Positions 35,259 to 43,316 of a DNA stretch of 64,000 nt are shown here, in pieces. The notes under the pieces were generated by a model, which saw only the letters and a program-made list of their open reading frames with translations, ran no database searches and had not been told where the DNA came from. Both the position numbers and the translations under genes were made by a program. Numbering within the stretch: the stretch's first letter is position 1; each line of letters starts with the position of its first letter. Source of the stretch: Clostridium scatologenes. Its GTDB lineage: Bacteria; Bacillota; Clostridia; Clostridiales; Clostridiaceae. The stretch covers positions 3,596,001 to 3,660,000 of the forward strand of contig NZ_CP009933.1 of NCBI RefSeq assembly GCF_000968375.1. Reading direction: 5' to 3'.

Positions 35259-35655
35259 CTATTTCTTAATTGCAGGTAAATTTCCCATAGCTTTTCTAGC
35301 ATATTCAAAATGATAAACTGTATTGGTTTCTTTATCGTATAAAACTTCTAAGTTGTACAACTTCTCATTTATATTCATTGTTGTATAATACATTGTAGCA
35401 CTTGAACCTCTAGGGTCTGGTAATTCCTCTCCATATCTAATAGCATCTTGTAATGTCTGAACAGGTACTTGTCTAGCGCTTTCACCCATATGTTCTAATG
35501 CTTTATTTGAAAAGTTTAATCCTTCATTTATACTAGAGTATTTAACAATCTCAGTAGCTTCAGCCACCCACTCTCTAGGTGAAACAAAAACAATCCCTGT
35601 TGATATCTTCGGTTCATTAGTATAAGCAAGTTTATAACCATACGTTTTTAGTACT
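35259..35655 (-). pseudogene. Silent toxin cassette with a frameshifted pre-toxin segment
   Basis: The toxin domain is open: EIVKYSSINEGLNFSNKALE, HMGESARQVPVQTLQDAIRY, PRGSSATMYYTTMNINEKLY to the stop at 35259. Upstream the frame continues through FVSPREWVAEA and KTYGYKLAYTNEPKISTG, then an extra T in the run at 35647-35651 breaks it from the preceding KDGQVIST. The conserved segment is cut at about 35700, where a piece of another immunity gene begins. A GTG at 35567 is the only start inside. The toxin family is not recognised by name. Confidence 0.65.
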
Positions 35656-35699
35656 AATCACTTGACCATCTTTTGTGATTATATAATCATTAGGAAGTT

Positions 35700-35866
35700 C
35701 TAATATTCTATCTGATTCATTTTCTTCCAAATCCCATGCTAATTCAACAATTAATGCGTTGTCTACTTCTTCGTTATCTTCAGCAGTTTCTAATGCAAAT
35801 TTGGTTACTATTGAATGTGAAATTAATCCTAATTTTCTTGCTACATACAGTGTTTTCCAACTATAT
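35700..35866 (-). pseudogene. DUF2247-like immunity fragment fused to the cassette
   Basis: The minus strand reads SWKTLYVARKLGLISHSIVT, then ETAEDNEEVDNALIVELAWD and LEENESDRILELPNDY, where the last residues belong to the toxin pre-segment. The first part resembles DUF2247 proteins, often found as immunity genes. Start and end are both missing. Confidence 0.5.
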
Positions 35867-36211
35867 TACAAATTGTTATCCTTAAGTAGTTGCAAATCAC
35901 ATTACTATGAACCTTAGTTATTTCAATACCTAACACCATTTTAACACTATAAAAAGCAATGAACTAGCTTACTTATTTTTCAGCTAGTTCATTTTGTCTC
36001 TTTCTCACTGCATTATTACAATTATGCAGTGTGTCTTAATATAGTCAAATTATCATTTAACCTTGATACTACTACTATTTATGAGATTTTATAGTACTTT
36101 CATAAGTTTTGTAGTGAATTTAAAAGCATTTTTGCAGTAAGAACTTGAAAAAACTTTTCTCTCATCTAAGTTATATTTAATTTAAGTTCCTACCATTAAG
36201 GCCTACGAGCC
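35867..36211. other. Intergenic region with inter-cassette palindrome, copy 6
   Basis: 36004-36033: CTCACTGCATTATTACAATT followed by ATGCAGTGTG, the most regular copy, able to form CACTGCAT/ATGCAGTG. A hairpin AACTAGCT / AGCTAGTT lies at 35960-35990. No gene is seen. Confidence 0.6.
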
Positions 36212-36505
36212 TTACCATATAGAAGTGCCATCTTCAAGTTTTATACTTTTAGGACTATTCTCCATTGATATTTCCATGAGCCTTCCTTCTGATATTCCAT
36301 AATTGCTTGATTGATTTTTAAGAATTGATAATACTTCTACTGCACATGCATAGAACTCTTTATACCCTTCTTCTTCATCATCAAGTCCATTAGTACTTTC
36401 ATATATGGTATCTATTCTTACCTTTAATTCTAATTCATTCTCCCATTCAACGATAAGATTTGTTCCGTTCGGATATTGACTAATAGCTTTTATTAACTCA
36501 TCCAT
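36212..36505 (-). CDS. Putative immunity protein for the Ntox50-like toxin
   Basis: 97 residues from the ATG at 36505 (MDELIKAISQYPNGTNLIVE) behind AGAAAGGTG, 16 bases after the toxin stop. A longer upstream frame has no ribosome site. The protein is acidic, strand then helix, and ends SPKSIKLEDGTSIW. Immunity is inferred from position. Confidence 0.68.
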   Translation of the reverse strand: MDELIKAISQYPNGTNLIVEWENELELKVRIDTIYESTNGLDDEEEGYKEFYACAVEVLSILKNQSSNYGISEGRLMEISMENSPKSIKLEDGTSIW

Positions 36506-36521
36506 TTTTTCACCTTTCTTT

Positions 36522-37217
36522 CTATTTTGGTCTTGCTGGCACAATATGTGCTCCATTCTTTCCATAATGAATAATACCTATGGTAGTATCTGTTGCAGTT
36601 CCTGTTGTTGGGTCAACATACTGTCCTATTACATCACCAAAATCTACTCTCTCTTTGTTAGTTCCAATCATTTCACCAGTACCAGCTTTTTTATTAAGTA
36701 ACCCTTGTATATAATCGACATTTCCATTCATTGGACTTTTAATTTTTCCATTGGCAATTTCATTTTTATAATTATTGGTTCCTGGTATATGTTTTTGTTG
36801 TTGTCCAACATTTACCTTTGCTTCAAAACCATTAACAATTTTAGGATTACCCGCCCCCTCTATAGGTGAAACAAAAACAATCCCTGTTGATATCTTCGGT
36901 TCATTAGTATAAGCAAGTTTATAGCCATATGTTTTAGTGCTAATAACTTGACCATCTTCTCCCAAAACAATCTTTGCATATTCTAGTATTTCCTTTTCTT
37001 CTTTCGTTAAGTACTCTGGATTCTTTAGCATTAACTGCATTACTTTATTTTTATCTACTTGTCCACTTTCTGAAATAATGAACATACCTCTGATTTGGGA
37101 TATTCCTTCAGTCATTCCTGATATTTTTGAAAATACTGAGCATATATTTTCTTCAATTCCAAAGTCGTTATTATCAAAATTTACTTTAGTAGTTTTCTTA
37201 TCATGGATGCATATCAT
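36522..37217 (-). CDS. Silent toxin cassette with polymorphic toxin type 50 domain; internal deletion in the pre-toxin segment
   Basis: The frame begins MICIHDKKTTKVNFDN (lead shared with 19455-20041), then ENICSVFSKISGMTEGISQI and EYAKIVLGED. It jumps to GQVISTKTYGYK, so about 70 residues of the conserved segment are missing, in frame. After FVSPIEGAGNPK the toxin domain is complete: VNVGQQQKHIPGTNNYKNEI, NKERVDFGDVIGQYV, GIIHYGKNGAHIVPARPK, the pattern of Ntox50, a predicted RNase. No secretion domain or promoter is present. Confidence 0.78.
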   Translation of the reverse strand: MICIHDKKTTKVNFDNNDFGIEENICSVFSKISGMTEGISQIRGMFIISESGQVDKNKVMQLMLKNPEYLTKEEKEILEYAKIVLGEDGQVISTKTYGYKLAYTNEPKISTGIVFVSPIEGAGNPKIVNGFEAKVNVGQQQKHIPGTNNYKNEIANGKIKSPMNGNVDYIQGLLNKKAGTGEMIGTNKERVDFGDVIGQYVDPTTGTATDTTIGIIHYGKNGAHIVPARPK

Positions 37218-37253
37218 TCTATCACTTCTTCGGCCTAACTTCAGGCAATAAAA

Positions 37254-37284
37254 AAACTAGCTTACTATAGGCATAATAAGCTAA
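37254..37284. terminator. Terminator, diverged copy of 20074-20113
   Basis: AAACTAGCTTA pairs with TAAGCTAATTTT; one arm has mutated relative to the 20-kb copy. Confidence 0.65.
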
Positions 37285-37306
37285 TTTTATATTTATCTAT
37301 TTGATT

Positions 37307-37630
37307 CTAGAAATATTGTTCTAACTCTTCTATTGAATTCAATTCAAATATATCTGTTGCGATCAACTCTATTGTTTCTTCTGGAAGTGCCTTTATTTTC
37401 TCTTTATATTCATTAGGTATTTTTTTAAACTTTTTCATCAACATTTTAATTAAAAATTCGGTTTTTCCTTCTTCTTTACCTTTTTCAATTCCTTCATTAA
37501 AATCCACTCCCTTTGCTTCAAGGAATGTTACAAAGTCAGAAGTATCTCCAACATAACTTTCTACTGTCTTAGGACTCTTACCATCCTCATCTAGATGTAT
37601 TTTGAATCTTTGCATAAGTTCATTTATCAT
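37307..37630 (-). CDS. Chimeric frame: integrase N-terminal domain joined to an Rpn/transposase-like C-terminus
   Basis: 107 residues. Residues 1-44 (MINELMQRFKIHLDEDGKSP, KTVESYVGDTSDFVTFLEAK) match the SAM-like N-terminal domain of tyrosine recombinases. Residues 48-107 (KGKEEGKTEFLIKMLMKKFK ... FELNSIEELEQYF) match the C-terminal tail of Rpn-type putative transposase/nuclease proteins. Neither catalytic domain is present. The ribosome site is GGAGTAAAG. It is probably the product of a recombination event and may be expressed as a small protein. Confidence 0.6.
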   Translation of the reverse strand: MINELMQRFKIHLDEDGKSPKTVESYVGDTSDFVTFLEAKGVDFNEGIEKGKEEGKTEFLIKMLMKKFKKIPNEYKEKIKALPEETIELIATDIFELNSIEELEQYF

Positions 37631-37740
37631 TGTTCTTTACTCCTTTCAATTTTTAGACATTAGAAAAAGAGCTAATGCCTTACATCAGCATTAGCTCTTG
37701 TCATTATTATGATATATATTTGATTTTTAATTTCGTTACA

Positions 37741-37768
37741 GCTCACTACATTATTACAATTATGCATC
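37741..37768. repeat. Inter-cassette palindrome, copy 7
   Basis: GCTCACTACATTATTACAAT followed by TATGCATC, behind the immunity gene at 37892-38377. Confidence 0.5.
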
Positions 37769-37891
37769 AAAATATTGCTCATATTTTATTAGTTTATATA
37801 TACTATTTAAGTTGTTAATTTTATGCAGTTAACTACTATATTTTATTCTAGTGAATATTAGAGTATATTTAAATATCTCTTTTCCCTATCT

Positions 37892-38377
37892 TTAAAATTC
37901 TTGAACCATTATGGCTTCATCCTTATATTCATCTAAATCAGCTTTTAGCCATGAACTTTCATTTTCTCTAATTACATGAAATCTCATAGTAACGTAACCT
38001 TCACTAAAACTAAGAATTATACAAAACCTATATTGTGGATATTCTGTTTTTAGTTTGTATTTCCATGTATCCATTATAATTTCAGCTAATTGTAAAACTG
38101 CAACTTCTTCAGAATAATCAATATAATCATTTATTCTTATTTCGTTACAACTAGCCTCATAGCCTGTTCTATCTCTAAACATAGAAAGAATTCTTTTAAA
38201 ATTTACGTTTTCTACTTTAATTTCATTATTCATATCAATTATAATGCAATCATGTACCTCTTTAAAGTTTGGACTCATTATTTTAGATAGATTATCTGTA
38301 CTTATTTTAATTACTTCTTCTTTTTTAATTTTTGCTTTTTCCAATAAATCTATCATATTTTTATTAGTTCTAATCAA
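37892..38377 (-). CDS. Putative immunity protein retained after loss of its toxin
   Basis: 161 residues with a TTG start at 38377 and a GGATGGTGA-type site overlapping the toxin stop. The sequence is mixed alpha/beta (IRTNKNMIDLLEKAKIKKEE, then YRFCIILSFSEGYVTMRFHV). No signal or membrane segment. The cassette before it has only about 16 residues after the hinge, so this gene has outlived its toxin. Family not recognised. Confidence 0.6.
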   Translation of the reverse strand: MIRTNKNMIDLLEKAKIKKEEVIKISTDNLSKIMSPNFKEVHDCIIIDMNNEIKVENVNFKRILSMFRDRTGYEASCNEIRINDYIDYSEEVAVLQLAEIIMDTWKYKLKTEYPQYRFCIILSFSEGYVTMRFHVIRENESSWLKADLDEYKDEAIMVQEF

Positions 38378-38383
38378 TATAAT

Positions 38384-38798
38384 TCACCATCCTGTTTTAC
38401 TTTCAAATTGAGTCCCATTTTCTCCTAAAATCTTTTCAGCATCAGCCGCCCCTTCTGTAGGTGAAACAAAAACGATCCCTGTTGATATCTTCGGTTCTAG
38501 TATAAGCAAGTTTATAACCATACGTTTTAGTGCTAATAACTTGACCATCTTTTGTTATTATATCATCATTGGGAAGTTCTACTCCATTAAATGTAGGTGG
38601 AGAATTTTCTGTTAAAACATAAGTATAAATATATCCACCTTTTTCATAAGTTATTTGCTTAGGCAAATTATATATCTCTTTTGACGAATATGTCTTAAGT
38701 CCTACATTAAATCCTAAAATATCACACTTAATATATTTTTCTGCTTCTTTATATGTAAATACAGTTTCTTTTATTTTCTTATATTCATCTTCTCCCAA
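38384..38798 (-). pseudogene. Silent toxin cassette, frameshifted and missing its toxin domain
   Basis: The conserved segment runs from the TTG at 38798 to KLAYT, where two bases (AT) present in other copies at GGTTC-AT-TAG are missing (about 38495). In the shifted frame it continues FVSPTEGAADAEKILGENG, TQFESKTGW and stops at 38384. The 5' end is the GCATAT junction shared with 13137 and 33940. Confidence 0.78.
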
Positions 38799-38814
38799 AA
38801 CAATCTTTGCATAT

Positions 38815-38868
38815 ATTTATAATTAGCAAAGGATATTAACAGCAAGCATAAACTTCTAGTTTTTGTTT
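38815..38868 (-). pseudogene. Antiporter downstream-flank remnant (fourth unit)
   Basis: TTTATAATTAGCAAAGGATA and TTAACAGCAAGCATAAACTT match the sequence behind both antiporter genes. The match ends before the antiporter coding part. Confidence 0.8.
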
Positions 38869-38957
38869 CTATTGATTTTTCGTTAAATTTCAATAATGCA
38901 ACAAATCTTATTTACTATTTATAAGCTTAATTATTGATTGATTAATTATCTATAGAT

Positions 38958-39752
38958 TTAAATAAGTTTCTCAGGAGTAAACTTAGAGGAAATCCTCTTT
39001 ATCAAAACATAATCAAGTATCAAAAGTATACATCCCCCTATAAGCATTGCAACTTTACTAATCAAAAGTAAGCCTGTCATTTGAGCTACTAATATAAGGA
39101 TCACTGGAATGACAAGGAGACCACTTACTTGCTGTGCTTCCTGGAAGGTTTCTGACTTTGCGGATACCATAACAGTAAATACTAGCGATAATAAATTGAT
39201 TGCTGGACAAATCCAAAATATTGTTATAAGCCATTTTATATCTGGAAAAATTAGTCCTCCAAAATAGACAAAGCCACCTATATTAAATATGATTCCAAAG
39301 ACTATAAAGGAAACTAAAGTCACGATGTAAGAAGGTACAAAGACCCCTAAAATCTTGGCTCTAAGCAATTGTTCCATGGATATTGGTGTATAAAGCAGAG
39401 ATTCCAGAGTTTTATGCTCCTTTTCCCCTACAAAACTGCTGGCTCCAATAACTCCTGAACACATTATTGGAATTATAAGAAAGTAGGATGGGAACATAAA
39501 GTTTACAGCTATTTTTATTAAGAGTTGTGCTGGAGTATAGGTTGTATATTCATAAGGCAGTTTTTTTATAAGAGGAGCCATTTTTGTGAACATATCTGAA
39601 TCATTTCCAATATATTTAGCACATATTAGTATTGCTATTGGTATAACTACAACCAAAATAATAGGTACAATAGTCATAGGCATAATAACCCTTCTTGAAC
39701 TTGTTATTTCATTTATATCTTTATATATCAACGCTTTTTCATTTCCACTCAT
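38958..39752 (-). CDS. ABC-2 type transporter permease
   Basis: 264 residues with six hydrophobic segments (for example MTIVPIILVVVIPIAILICA and VSGLLVIPVILILVAQMTGL). It carries the ABC-2 permease hallmark GASSFVGEKEHKTLESLLYT. It lies 26 bases after the ATPase gene and forms an export complex with it. The substrate is unknown; a drug, peptide or antibiotic-like compound is typical. Confidence 0.9.
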   Translation of the reverse strand: MSGNEKALIYKDINEITSSRRVIMPMTIVPIILVVVIPIAILICAKYIGNDSDMFTKMAPLIKKLPYEYTTYTPAQLLIKIAVNFMFPSYFLIIPIMCSGVIGASSFVGEKEHKTLESLLYTPISMEQLLRAKILGVFVPSYIVTLVSFIVFGIIFNIGGFVYFGGLIFPDIKWLITIFWICPAINLLSLVFTVMVSAKSETFQEAQQVSGLLVIPVILILVAQMTGLLLISKVAMLIGGCILLILDYVLIKRISSKFTPEKLI

Positions 39753-39778
39753 ATTCTAGCCACTCCTTAACTCTAAGG

Positions 39779-40687
39779 TTATCTCTTAGTATTTCCTTTT
39801 ATATATTTAAAGTACAATTGTTCTAGTGACCATTTCTGCTGCATGGCCTCATAAATTTCTCCTCCACCTGTCAGTATACCTTGTATCAGACTATTTACCT
39901 CTTTGTCACCTGAAATAGCTTTGCTATATATATCATTACCTTCATGGGTAAATCCAAATTCTTTAGAAACATTTCTTCCTCTAATTTTCAATTGAAGAGC
40001 CGCATTTTTCTTTGAAGCAAGCTCATCAAAGGTACCTAACCCAAGGATATCCCCATTGTTAATAAAACCATATAGTGTGCAAATATCTTCAGCATATTTT
40101 AATTGATGGGTACAGAGAAAGATTGTAACCTCGTTTTCCTCTGCAAGTTCTTTTATAAGCCTTGTAACATTCAGCGCATTTTCTGGATCTAAACCAGAAG
40201 TAGGTTCATCAAGGAATAAAATCTGAGGATTGTGAATCAGGGCTACAGCTAAGGACACTCTCTTTCTCATTCCTGTACTAAAAGACTTTACCTTTTTATT
40301 CTTTACCTCCAGTAACTCCAGCCTTTTCAATATAAAATCAGTCCGTTTATTAATGGATTTTTCATCCATTCCATGCATTTTTCCAAAGAATATTAGATTT
40401 TGCTCAGCAGTAAGGTTCTCATAGCATGATGAACTTTCCGTCATAACTCCACATAATCTATGAATCTCAAGACTATTTTCTCCTACAGGTATCCCTAAAA
40501 TTTCAGCATATCCTGATGTTTTCGAAAGAATTCCATTGAGAATCCTAACTGTAGTGGTTTTCCCTGAACCATTAGGGCCAAGAAATCCAAATATCTCTCC
40601 TTTTGATATACTTAAACTTATGTTATTCAAAGCATTAGTCTGACCATCATAAGACTTTTTAAGATTTTCTATATTTATTGCATTCAT
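39779..40687 (-). CDS. ABC transporter ATP-binding protein
   Basis: 302 residues from the ATG at 40687 (AGGTG ribosome site); a GTG at 40696 is the alternative. Walker A GFLGPNGSGKTTTVRIL, signature SFSTGMRKRVSLA, Walker B ILFLDEPTSGLD, and the switch histidine in FLCTHQLKYAED. It is the motor of the exporter with 38958-39752. The start overlaps the end of the regulator gene by about 29 bases, so regulator, ATPase and permease form one operon. Confidence 0.93.
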   Translation of the reverse strand: MNAINIENLKKSYDGQTNALNNISLSISKGEIFGFLGPNGSGKTTTVRILNGILSKTSGYAEILGIPVGENSLEIHRLCGVMTESSSCYENLTAEQNLIFFGKMHGMDEKSINKRTDFILKRLELLEVKNKKVKSFSTGMRKRVSLAVALIHNPQILFLDEPTSGLDPENALNVTRLIKELAEENEVTIFLCTHQLKYAEDICTLYGFINNGDILGLGTFDELASKKNAALQLKIRGRNVSKEFGFTHEGNDIYSKAISGDKEVNSLIQGILTGGGEIYEAMQQKWSLEQLYFKYIKGNTKR

Positions 40688-41804
40688 TTTTTTCACCTAA
40701 TTTTTCTTTTAGCTTTTTAACAAGCAAACTATACCGTTCATCTTCTCCAAGCGGTGTAAATGCAGGATTTTCAGCAACTATATCGACAAGATTTTTCTTA
40801 ATTGTTATGTCATCTATCGGTGTGTTTGTTCCAATACAGTTATTATCTTCAAACCATTTATCTATATGAGTAAAATATTCATTTTCTTTAAAACTCAATG
40901 GAAATCGGATACTACAAACAGTATTCACATATTGCTCTAATGCATCTATCGCCTTTTCTTTCTTTTCTTGAATCAAATACCCTTGCGCTGCAACTATATG
41001 AATTCCAAAAACATCATTTGTCAAGATCTCTTTTAAATTAAAGCAATCAATAATCTGAATACCCTGAGAATAAATTTTTTCAAACAAAGCTGGTTCCATC
41101 ATGTTTAGGGAAAGATAATTGTTTAAAAGCGTTAACGTGTTTATTATATTATTATAAATTAGTATTTGGTTCACTTCCTTTGCCTTATCAACTTTCCCTT
41201 GCATCCTATATGCATTAATCAATATAACGTCATCTCCGGTGTATGGATCTAATTTATTATCCATCAAGCAAATAACTTCTTCGCTATTCCCTAATGCCAT
41301 CTCTGCCAATGCTTCCATAGTATTTGCTTTTTTTATTAAAGAAATATTCTCTGATTCATCTTTTACTCTCTTACTTAGCAATATGCATTTCTGAAAAATT
41401 TCTTCCTTGCTTTCATCAGTTTTTGATAAAGTTGAATAGTTTAATAATAACTGAATCATAGAAATCAAAAAGGGAAAACAAGAATTATATTTTTTTATTA
41501 ATTTATTACACTCTTCTATTACTTCCTCAAATGACTTTACTGCAAATTCATGTAAAAGCTTATTATAGATTTTTTTAATCTCTTCCTTTGTAAGTTGAGG
41601 AGAATATCCCAATAATTCATCCACTGAAATATTAAAATAAGTTGCAAGCTCAGGAAGAAGTAAAATATCCGGATAACTTAATCCAGATTCCCATTTAGAC
41701 ACAGAAGCTTTAGAAACCCCAATATAATCTGCTAGCTGTTCCTGTGTTATCCCCTTTTCTTTTCTCTTTTGAACAATGCATCTACCTATGTTTAACTCCT
41801 TCAT
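40659..41804 (-). CDS. XRE regulator with TPR-like C-terminus controlling the ABC exporter
   Basis: 381 residues from the ATG at 41804, placed behind GAGGTGAT; an upstream frame to 41870 lacks a site. N-terminal XRE helix-turn-helix (ITQEQLADYIGVSKASVSKW). The remaining 300 residues are helical repeats (AKEVNQILIYNNIINTLTLL, KEKAIDALEQYVNTVC), as in peptide-sensing regulators. Coupling to the ATPase suggests it regulates its own operon. Confidence 0.88.
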   Translation of the reverse strand: MKELNIGRCIVQKRKEKGITQEQLADYIGVSKASVSKWESGLSYPDILLLPELATYFNISVDELLGYSPQLTKEEIKKIYNKLLHEFAVKSFEEVIEECNKLIKKYNSCFPFLISMIQLLLNYSTLSKTDESKEEIFQKCILLSKRVKDESENISLIKKANTMEALAEMALGNSEEVICLMDNKLDPYTGDDVILINAYRMQGKVDKAKEVNQILIYNNIINTLTLLNNYLSLNMMEPALFEKIYSQGIQIIDCFNLKEILTNDVFGIHIVAAQGYLIQEKKEKAIDALEQYVNTVCSIRFPLSFKENEYFTHIDKWFEDNNCIGTNTPIDDITIKKNLVDIVAENPAFTPLGEDERYSLLVKKLKEKLGEKNECNKYRKS

Positions 41805-41963
41805 ATCTATCACCTCTAATAATATTTTATGCAATAGATTATCTCTCGTAAATGGATTTGTAGTTGACATTAGTAGAAAAAGTTAACCAACAGGAAACTT
41901 CATTTAGATTCCAATTGGGAACGTGACCTAAAATTCCATCCTATGCTAGTTTTTTAGATCTTC

Positions 41964-42860
41964 CTAGAAGCTAAAAATGAATTTTTTCTCTAGTTTTAAA
42001 GGATAATAAGACATTTTAGATTTTCTAAGTCCATCAATGCCCAAGTCTTGTTCCCTATTTATTATTTCTGCATCATTAAAACATTTATCTATCAATGTTT
42101 TTGCGATAAAACTATATATACCATTTATATTTTTATCACCTTTTTCAATATGAATCACAGCAAGTTTTTCATTTAAACTTTCACCAATACTAAATGCCGC
42201 TACTTTTCCATCAACATATACTGCTACCCCCTTAAGGTTTAATAAACTCATATTATTAACTATATTCTTTATTGCCAGGAGTTCATAATACAGTTTACTA
42301 TCTTGTTCATCCGTTTCCTCATACCATTTTTCAGCTGCAAGGATAACATCTTTAATTACTTTTTCATCGTTTATTTCAATTACCTCATAGCTGTAGTTCT
42401 TGGTAAAAGCGTTGTAGTGATTCTTTTTGGAATGAAGCTTTTTACCTGATAAAGTCATAAGCTTTTTTGCTTCATATAAATAATCAAAGTTATCTCTATC
42501 TTCTTTTATATAAAACCCGTTTTTTTCACTAAGCAAAACATTTAATTCTTCTATAAAGCTCTCCTCTAAATCTTTAAATAAATATTTCATATGATTTTCT
42601 TCTCTATATGCTTTTAATTCCTCTATAATCTCTCCTAGGTCTTCTCTTTTGTATCCTAAAGGTTGCATAAAATGATAGTTTCCATCAAAGTCCTTCTTTT
42701 TTAGTATAAGAGCCTGCTTATGTATGGCGTACTGAACATCACAGGCATCTTTCCAAATATATAAACTTGTAAAGGAATATTCACAACTGAAAAATTTATA
42801 TGGATAAATATATTTGTCTATAATCTCTTTGTCTTCTAAACATAATTTTTTAAATATCAT
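41964..42860 (-). CDS. DUF2156-family (phosphatidylglycerol lysyltransferase C-terminal-like) protein
   Basis: 298 residues with two GNAT-like halves. The start is FKKLCLEDKEIIDKYIYPYK and the end has EIINREQDLGIDGLRKSKMS, both typical of the soluble DUF2156 family in Clostridium. Members resemble the aminoacyl-transfer domain of MprF but lack the membrane part. The exact substrate is not known. It is monocistronic. Confidence 0.82.
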   Translation of the reverse strand: MIFKKLCLEDKEIIDKYIYPYKFFSCEYSFTSLYIWKDACDVQYAIHKQALILKKKDFDGNYHFMQPLGYKREDLGEIIEELKAYREENHMKYLFKDLEESFIEELNVLLSEKNGFYIKEDRDNFDYLYEAKKLMTLSGKKLHSKKNHYNAFTKNYSYEVIEINDEKVIKDVILAAEKWYEETDEQDSKLYYELLAIKNIVNNMSLLNLKGVAVYVDGKVAAFSIGESLNEKLAVIHIEKGDKNINGIYSFIAKTLIDKCFNDAEIINREQDLGIDGLRKSKMSYYPLKLEKKFIFSF

Positions 42861-42931
42861 AAATCAACCATCTTTCTATATTAATATTTATTTTTTTGAA
42901 GATGCCTTACACATCTTAATAAACAGGCAGC

Positions 42932-42973
42932 CGGACAGTATCTTATTATCTCTCAATACTAAGATACTATCCG
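42932..42973. terminator. Bidirectional terminator
   Basis: CGGACAGTATCTTA (42932-42945) pairs with TAAGATACTATCCG (42960-42973), one G-T pair. Confidence 0.8.
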
Positions 42974-43014
42974 ACTACTAATCCTTAGCCTTTTTTTGCT
43001 AGTAAACTTTCTAA

Positions 43015-43236
43015 TTATACACCTATAACTTCTTTAACTCCTATAACTTCCTTTTTTAGAGTTTGTTCTATAAGCATTTTTATAGTCATCATCGCTGAAG
43101 GACAATTTCCACAAGCACCTTTCATTCTTACTCTTACAATTCCATCTTTATTAACATCTACAAGTTCTACATCCCCACCATCTCTTTGAAGTATTGGGCG
43201 AATTCTATCTAAGGATTTCATTACTAATTCTTTCAT
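43015..43236 (-). CDS. NifU C-terminal-domain (Nfu-type) iron-sulfur carrier
   Basis: 73 residues, almost exactly one NifU C-terminal domain. The motif GACGNCPSAMMTIK holds the C-x-x-C pair that binds a [4Fe-4S] cluster between two subunits. Such proteins pass clusters to target enzymes. The stretch LQRDGGDVELVDV is also conserved. Near the end KEVIGVKEVIGV is a short tandem duplication. It is followed by a strong terminator. Confidence 0.93.
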   Translation of the reverse strand: MKELVMKSLDRIRPILQRDGGDVELVDVNKDGIVRVRMKGACGNCPSAMMTIKMLIEQTLKKEVIGVKEVIGV

Positions 43237-43316
43237 ATTTTTAATTTCTCCTTCTATATATAGTATACAAGGTACTAAGCCCCATTGTCATGGCTATGTC
43301 TATTTACGACATTTAT

